Assembly: GCA_032622095.1 (NCBI GenBank)
Contig: CP136066.1
Location: 191,572,816 to 191,636,815, forward strand
DNA length: 64,000 bases
Direction of reading: 5' to 3'
DNA from: Siphonodentalium dalli
Lineage: Eukaryota; Mollusca; Scaphopoda; Gadilida; Siphonodentaliidae
The notes below the pieces were generated by a model that was not told the DNA's origin, searched no databases, and saw only the letters and a program-made list of their open reading frames with translations. Below are positions 59,160 through 64,000 of this stretch, piece by piece (position 1 is the stretch's first letter; each line of letters opens with the position of its first letter). A program made the translations under genes and the position numbers.

Positions 59160-59580
59160 ACCACTTTTTGAAGGAGGGATAATAATCCGGTTTAATAAGT
59201 AATCACATATACAAACGCTCTTTATTCGCAACATATCGGTAATATGCTGAACAGGGAACACTCTTTTTTGAGTCATGGTAAAGGAAACTTGGGACTCGAC
59301 TTAGAATAGTTTTCATCGTGAATATTTACTAATTACACTAACACACGTAAATACGTGTACACGAACTTTCGATATATATGTTTATATATACCAGTCAAAG
59401 TCATAGCAATTTCCAGTTTATTAAATTCTTTTTATTCGCACCATATCAGGAATACGCTTAACATGGAACGCTCTTTATTGAGTCACGGTGAAGGAAAGTG
59501 GGGACTCAACTTAATTAGTGTTGTCATCGCGAATATTACTAAATTATTCATCGATATACTGGACCCACTTTAATTGCAAT
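59160..59580. repeat. Tandem duplication, about 235-bp unit
   Basis: The paired units share TTATTCGCA(A/C)CATATC, GAACGCTCTTTATTGAGTCA-like words, GGACTC(G/A)ACTTA and TCATCG(T/C)GAATATT. Units start near 59215 and 59448. Confidence 0.75.
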
Positions 59581-59649
59581 TTTATGTTTTCGTAACCATG
59601 CCCGACTCATAAAATTAAACGCTCTTTATTTTATATATCCAAGGTTCAA

Positions 59650-59958
59650 TTAGTTATACTCACGACTGGACGATCCGGCGAATTTGTATTCTTTACGGGA
59701 GTTGACGTTTTTCTTAGGATGGCATTCTCGACGGTGGTAGGTTTGTTTAATGTGGGCGTTGCGTGTTCGGAACAAATTCTGGACCATTTCGTCGTCAACC
59801 ATTTTAATAGTTTCTGATTTTACGCAACGGGTTTCCCATGCACATAATTCCCGCCAAATGTCACATAAACGAACATTGCTTGGAAATGAATGTATAATTA
59901 TACCTAATTGAGAGTCAATATACCGGCCAGAGCCGATAACACTGGATCTATTTGGCAT
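59650..59958 (-). pseudogene. THAP-like exon with zinc-ligand Cys replaced by Ser
   Basis: On the minus strand from ATG 59958 the frame reads MPNRSSVIGSGRYIDSQLG, then HSFPSNVRLCDIWREL, and runs 102 codons to 59650. Its layout resembles the start of a THAP domain (MPxxCxxxxC, SFP, W). A tandem second copy at 60342 keeps both cysteines (CSVFGC), while this copy has serines at the two positions. No C-x2-H pair follows, so zinc binding would be lost. The downstream part is basic (KKNVNSRKEYK). It may be a relic of a THAP transposon or an unspliced exon. An upstream ATG at 60003 could extend it by 15 residues. Confidence 0.45.
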
Positions 59959-60610
59959 TGTCACAAGTGAATAGACGAAAGATGACTGTAAATATAGGGA
60001 CACTCAAGGCATATTTATGGAACATTATGGAACACGCACCCGAATATAGAATTCACATGCCGGGTCGTGTTTTTTTTATAAGCTTTATTTTTGAGACGAC
60101 AGTGTTATCTACCCGCTCAATCGGCCTTCTATATTTTTGTCAAAACATTTACGTTCCAAACAGCATGCACCTATGAAAAGTGCATGAAGATAACCCACCG
60201 GTCGATGACAATTCAACGGGTTTCCCCACAGAATTTCCGCCAAATGTCACATAAACGAACATCGTTTGGAAATGAATGTAGAATTATACCTAGCTGAGTG
60301 ACTACACCGGCCACAGCCGAAAACACTGCATTTATTTGGCATTGTCACAAATGAATGAACGAAAAATGATTGTCAATATACGGGACACGTGGGCATATAT
60401 ATGGAAAATTCAAACAACACCGTGAACAAACACCCGAATAGTGTTGACGTGTCAGTCTGTGATTTCTTAAGCTTTATTTGTTACATGACTGCTATCTACC
60501 CTGCTCAATCGGCCTTCTATATTTTTGTCAAAACAATAACTTTCCAAACAGCACTTATGACAAATCACAAGTGAAGATAATTCACCGGGCAATGACAATT
60601 CACTTATACA
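59840..60610. repeat. Tandem duplication, about 390-bp unit, carrying THAP-like start
   Basis: Unit 1 (about 59840-60225) and unit 2 (about 60225-60610) share CGCCAAATGTCACATAAACGAACAT, TTGGCATTGTCACAA, AAGCTTTATTT, CTCAATCGGCCTTCTATATT and GGACAATGACAATTC-like words. Each unit therefore holds the first codons of the minus-strand THAP-like exon and its upstream region. Confidence 0.75.
60225..60342 (-). pseudogene. Second THAP-like exon start, frameshifted
   Basis: From ATG 60342 on the minus strand the frame gives MPNKCSVFGCGR, with the C-x4-C pair intact. A one-base shift near 60297 then separates it from QLGIILHSFPNDVRL and DIWRKF. A stop follows GETR. It is the better-preserved partner, for zinc ligands, of the copy at 59650-59958. 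Confidence 0.45.
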
Positions 60611-60619
60611 CAATGTTAT

Positions 60620-61344
60620 TGACATGCCCCGCAGTAATTCCATTACACTCACACGCTCTAGTCGATTCCGCATTTTCCATCGCTACTCATATGACGTCTT
60701 ATAGGTAGACACATTTAACTCCGATTCCGATTCCGTATTTGTAATTAGTCTACTCATTTGACGTCATATGATGATTTGCGACGGAGATAGCAGACAACCG
60801 GTGGGGGTATTATTTGTTTATTTCTCGGCTTATTTATTACGCAATTGTTATGGGACTTGGATCATTGTGAGCATAATAGGGGTGGCTTTCCGATAGTGTT
60901 GTGTTGTATTTATCAGGATAGCAATCCTTTTAATATCAGCATAGTCAGATTCAGTCAAACTGTATAGAGTCATTGCCGTATATAATTTGGTCGCCGATAA
61001 ATATGAACTTTGAATCACGAAAATGTTTAACTTAAACAATTTTCACGGGCACATAAAAGAACGGTAAAAACCGTAAAACTGATGAAGCGGTATGGGACCG
61101 TCGATTATGACGGTCCGAAACTGTCAAACCGACAGTATTTTCTAACATGTTAATGGCCCAACATCAGGTTACGATCGTGGTACTCCCGTTTGTTAACTGT
61201 GATGACAGTGTTTTTGCTGTGATTTATAACCATATTTTACTATTTAGACCTCTTTCAAAAACACTCCATCATAGTTGTCACATGGCATACCCAGCCTAAT
61301 TTTACCAATGATCTTCTTTACATTTAGTTGACACACTATTAGAG
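60620..61344. other. No recognisable feature
   Basis: Noncoding. Small CATATGACGTC-like words near 60688 and 60755 and a run of GGTCCG/CGGACC-type inverted words near 61090-61130 are the only structure. Confidence 0.4.
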
Positions 61345-63174
61345 CTCTTGTAGGGGTGTGTCTTTTTACCGGATTCCGGATCCCGGATTTCGACCCGGAT
61401 CTAGGTGTCTTTTTACCGGATTTCGACCCGGATTCGGTTATGAATTTCATGCTTGTTTTATCACACATTTAACCCATTAAAAGCCGTTTCTGACACGATT
61501 AAACCAATATAGGGCTGTCGTGCTCATTCAACCCGATTAATCGTATTTAAAGGTACATATCGTGCCCGGATCAGCATACTTCTTATTTTTTCATATAGAC
61601 ACGGCGGTTGGATTGAAGTTACGTGACCATGATGGCATTTAAGGGAACACACCATGTCCGGATCCGAATTAATTATCTCGTAATTATTGATCATATTTAA
61701 AGGTAAATATCATGTCCGGATCCGGTTTTTTTCTCTCTCTTTTTTTCCATATAAATTATCGTCTTTTTGATATATTAAATGTCACGTGGAAGAAAGTTAT
61801 AAGTTGATTTTGAGACGTTATACTAGGCTGTTGGATTGATTTCACGGAATGATTATCGCATTTAAAGGTACACACCATGTGCGGGCTGCAACGGGATGAA
61901 TATGCTATCCGTGTTTTTATAACGATTCGGGCGTCGTGACATAAAACGCTTAATACAAGTCGTACATCTATCTCACTTAAACCGACTTAAATATCGAATT
62001 TACAATAGTAATACTACTAGTATCACAAATATAATCGTTTATAATCGAACTAAAATAATAAACCATTTAAACTGCACCAGGTTTTTTTGTGGGCTGGAGA
62101 ACAAAAAATCTTCACAAAAGCAAGTCAATTTATTTCAATCCCAATGATATTACTGTTAAACGCAACCTGTGCCATGTTTTCGCGGGTCTGAAATGTCTTT
62201 TAATGTGTTAAACATGGGTTATAATAAACATAAAATTGAGATCAGGGTTCGGGTCGAAATTAGAAAAAGACACATAAAATCCGGATCCAGATCCATGGCA
62301 TAAAGTTTGTCTGTAAATGGGCTCATTCTCGCGTGAAATCAATCCAAGCGCCATGTTCACCGTTTCCAAATAAACTGAGTTCCGCGTGGCTCAGCTGCCA
62401 TTTAATGTATTAAATACTTGACTATTTATATGAAATAGAAAAGAACTATTCGTATCCGAATCCGGGAATGATCTGATCTAAACATCAACATCTATAACCT
62501 AGTTCCACGCGACTCAGCTTACATTTATTGTATTAAATAAGCATTACTTTATAAGAAGAAAATCCGGATCCGGGCATAATCTGTACCTTTAAATATTATC
62601 AGTAAATACGTGGAAATTAATTCGGTTCCGCACATGGTGTGTACCTTTAAATGCGATAATCATTCCGTGAAATCAATCCAACAGCCTAGTATAACGTCTC
62701 AAAATCAACTTATAACTTTGTTCCACGTGACATTTAATATATAAAAAAGACGATAATTTATATGGAAAAAAGGAGAGAGAAAAAAACCGGATCCGGACAT
62801 GATATCTACCTTTTAATATGATCAATAATTACGAGATAATTAATTCGGATCCGGACATGGTGTGTTCCTTTAAATGCCATCATGATCACGTAAAATCAAT
62901 CCAACCGCCGTGTCTATATGAAAAAATAAGAAGTATGCTGATCCGGGCACGATATGTACCTTTAAATACGATTAATCGGGTTGAATGAGCACGACAGCCC
63001 TATATTGGTTTAATCGTGTCAGAAACGGCTTTTAATGGGTTAAATGTGTGATAAAACAAGCATGAAATTCATACCCGAATCCGGGTCGAAATCCGGTAAA
63101 AAGACACCTAAATCCGGGTCGAAATCCGGGATCCGGAATCCGGAATCCGGTAAAAAGACACACCCCTCTTGTAG
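61345..63174. mobile_element. Mutator-like foldback: 530-bp inverted arms, 9-bp duplication
   Basis: CTCTTGTAG at 61345-61353 is repeated at 63166-63174. Between them an 1812-bp element begins GGGTGTGTCTTTTTACCGG and ends with the complement. Arms 61354-about 61885 and about 62637-63165 are reverse complements with only scattered mismatches. They are rich in CCGGATCCGG-type words and TTTAAAGGTA steps. The loop (61.89-62.63 kb) has related CCGGATCC words but no transposase. Long terminal inverted repeats plus a 9-bp duplication fit Mutator-like (MULE) non-autonomous elements. Short open frames at both edges (from 61468 minus, from 63044 plus) are mirror copies of the arm and not genes. Confidence 0.8.
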
Positions 63175-63282
63175 CTTAGTCCACGGTATGTACCCAGGAA
63201 ATATCATCGCTTGTGTGCGTACCAGTGGTTTAGGACATGCCCTCGGTCTAGATACATTCCTAGCAACCCTTGAATAATTTCA

Positions 63283-63489
63283 CAACCAATGTGTATTACC
63301 AAACTCCTTAGTTAATATTCACCCCAATATTATGTAATTAGCTACAATTCCCCGATACATCATGCTTTTACTCATTGCATCTTGAGGTTCTTATAATTCT
63401 CCGAACATCATCTATTATTCGGGTCATTCAGTCCGCTACTTATTTTGTATACATTGCTTGAAGTCTTATAGCTGTACTTTTCATTGCAG
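63283..63489. other. Intron end conserved with copy A
   Basis: Aligned to 8700-8900 and 9385-9409 of copy A (ATGTGTATTACCAAACTCC, TACAATTCC(C/T)CGATACATCATG, GCTACTTATTTTGT). It has about one unit of the 58-bp repeat and no MITE. Confidence 0.8.
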
Positions 63490-63650
63490 GACTCTTCATT
63501 GTCATCGCTGTCATTTTGTGTGCGACTCTGCGTGTCGATTCGGAAATGTGGGGAGAATATCTTGCATACTCCGCTATTTTGTCCCTTGTTGGAGCCATGA
63601 TGAACTTCGTCGCTGGGGGTCTGCTGGTAGCCCGAAGACGTAATCTCTAA
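63490..63650 (+). CDS. Claudin/PMP22-like tetraspan protein, copy B, last exon
   Basis: Residues 119-171. The exon begins after CATTGCAG, completes Gly119, finishes membrane segment 3 (LFIVIAVILCATL), crosses a short loop with W139, and forms segment 4 (about 143-165, AYSAILSLVGAMMNFVAGG). The tail ARRRNL is basic and cytoplasmic by the positive-inside rule. The stop is TAA 63648-63650. The splice frame from 41205 is exact. A third-frame reading across the intron edge is not used. Confidence 0.85.
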
Positions 63651-63768
63651 GCTGTCGCTTCAGACTTTCAGATAATTTATACCAGGAACGCATACAGTGG
63701 CTGAGCTAGATGTTTGTTGTAGGAATCATTGTACTTACTAGTGAAAGGATTATTTGTAGTTTACGAAC

Positions 63769-63774
63769 ATTATT
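63769..63774 (+). promoter_or_regulatory. ATTAAA polyadenylation signal, copy B
   Basis: ATTAAA lies about 120 bp after the stop, in the same context as in copy A (ACGAACATTATTAAAGATGC). Confidence 0.5.
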
Positions 63775-63778
63775 AAAG

Positions 63779-63886
63779 ATGCATTATCGCGAATTATTGG
63801 AAGAATTATTAGAACAGCGTACGTTTATAGAGTTATTGTTCTTAGAACGAGAATCGTTAGTCGGTTATTTAAAAAAGCGTTGGTAA
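63779..63886 (+). CDS. Short open frame, 35 codons, unknown
   Basis: ATG at 63779 opens MHYRELLEELLEQRTFIELL and continues to GYLKKRW before TAA. The composition (Leu/Glu-rich, then basic) is unlike random AT-rich noncoding DNA and could form an amphipathic helix. It sits within the 3' flank of gene B and runs to the poly-C tract. It may be the start of an element that continues outside the window, or chance. No family is recognised. Confidence 0.2.
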   Translation: MHYRELLEELLEQRTFIELLFLERESLVGYLKKRW

Positions 63887-63898
63887 AAAGGGGGCGAG

Positions 63899-63916
63899 GA
63901 CCCCCCCCCCCCCCCA
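63899..63916. repeat. Poly-C tract
   Basis: A run of about 16 C interrupts mixed sequence; the length is prone to sequencing error. Confidence 0.8.
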
Positions 63917-64000
63917 CCCTGTTTTAGGTTTTTTTTTGGTACTTGGATGATGTGTCAGCGAGCCATTTTTCATAATGCCAACATCGGGATGACAACGTCG

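Noticed and set aside
61244-61468. Mirror-image open frames (MCDKTSMKF...) at both ends of the foldback
   Set aside because: They are the same inverted arm read twice and run into unrelated flanks.

Overview
The window is eukaryotic genomic DNA: AT-rich, intron-containing, and dominated by transposable elements and tandem repeats. Exons are short, separated by kilobases, and have GT..AG borders. I see no operons, ribosome binding sites, CRISPR arrays, tRNA or rRNA genes. It most likely comes from an invertebrate animal, probably a marine mollusc or other lophotrochozoan. The clue is a dispersed repeat at 35.5-36.0 kb (terminal CGCCCGTTT motifs and a GGAC-rich run) of a kind I associate with mollusc genomes. 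The species cannot be named from sequence alone.

The only host gene I can support is a four-transmembrane claudin/PMP22-like protein, present as two tandem copies on the + strand. Copy A is cut by the left edge (exon 2 at 1536-1706, last exon at 9410-9570). Copy B is complete (exons 33415-33592, 41029-41205, 63490-63650; 171 aa). The introns of the two copies still align, so each serves as the empty-site control for insertions in the other. This shows a 4.8-kb head-to-tail insertion, a 219-bp foldback with an 11-bp target duplication, a LINE fragment and a TTAA-type MITE in A. It also shows a roughly 20.8-kb block in B that separates its last two exons.

Layout: 1-1.3 kb degenerate repeat; 1.3-9.6 kb copy A; 9.7-20.7 kb MITEs, minisatellites and a telomere-like GGGAC/CCTAAC repeat present in opposite orientations; 20.7-26.6 kb a decayed THAP/DDE transposon carrying a 1.5-kb TTAA element and an 860-bp array of 15-bp units; 28.2-33.1 kb a long foldback; 33.1-63.8 kb copy B. 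Inside copy B introns are a Crypton-type tyrosine recombinase pseudogene (36.5-38.2 kb), a Penelope-like reverse transcriptase split by a nearly complete piggyBac element (42.5-48.6 kb), a 485-bp satellite (51.6-54.3 kb) that matches the core of a MITE at 56.7-57.6 kb, tandem THAP-like exons (59.6-60.4 kb) and a foldback element with about 530-bp inverted arms and a 9-bp target duplication (61.35-63.17 kb).

The host genes work alone as far as can be seen. Everything else is mobile or repetitive DNA in various stages of decay. No clearly new multi-gene system is visible. The most informative items are the nested insertions dated by paralogous empty sites, a hammerhead-like core in the foldback, an in-frame palindromic duplication in the Crypton gene, and a satellite that appears to have grown from a transposon core.
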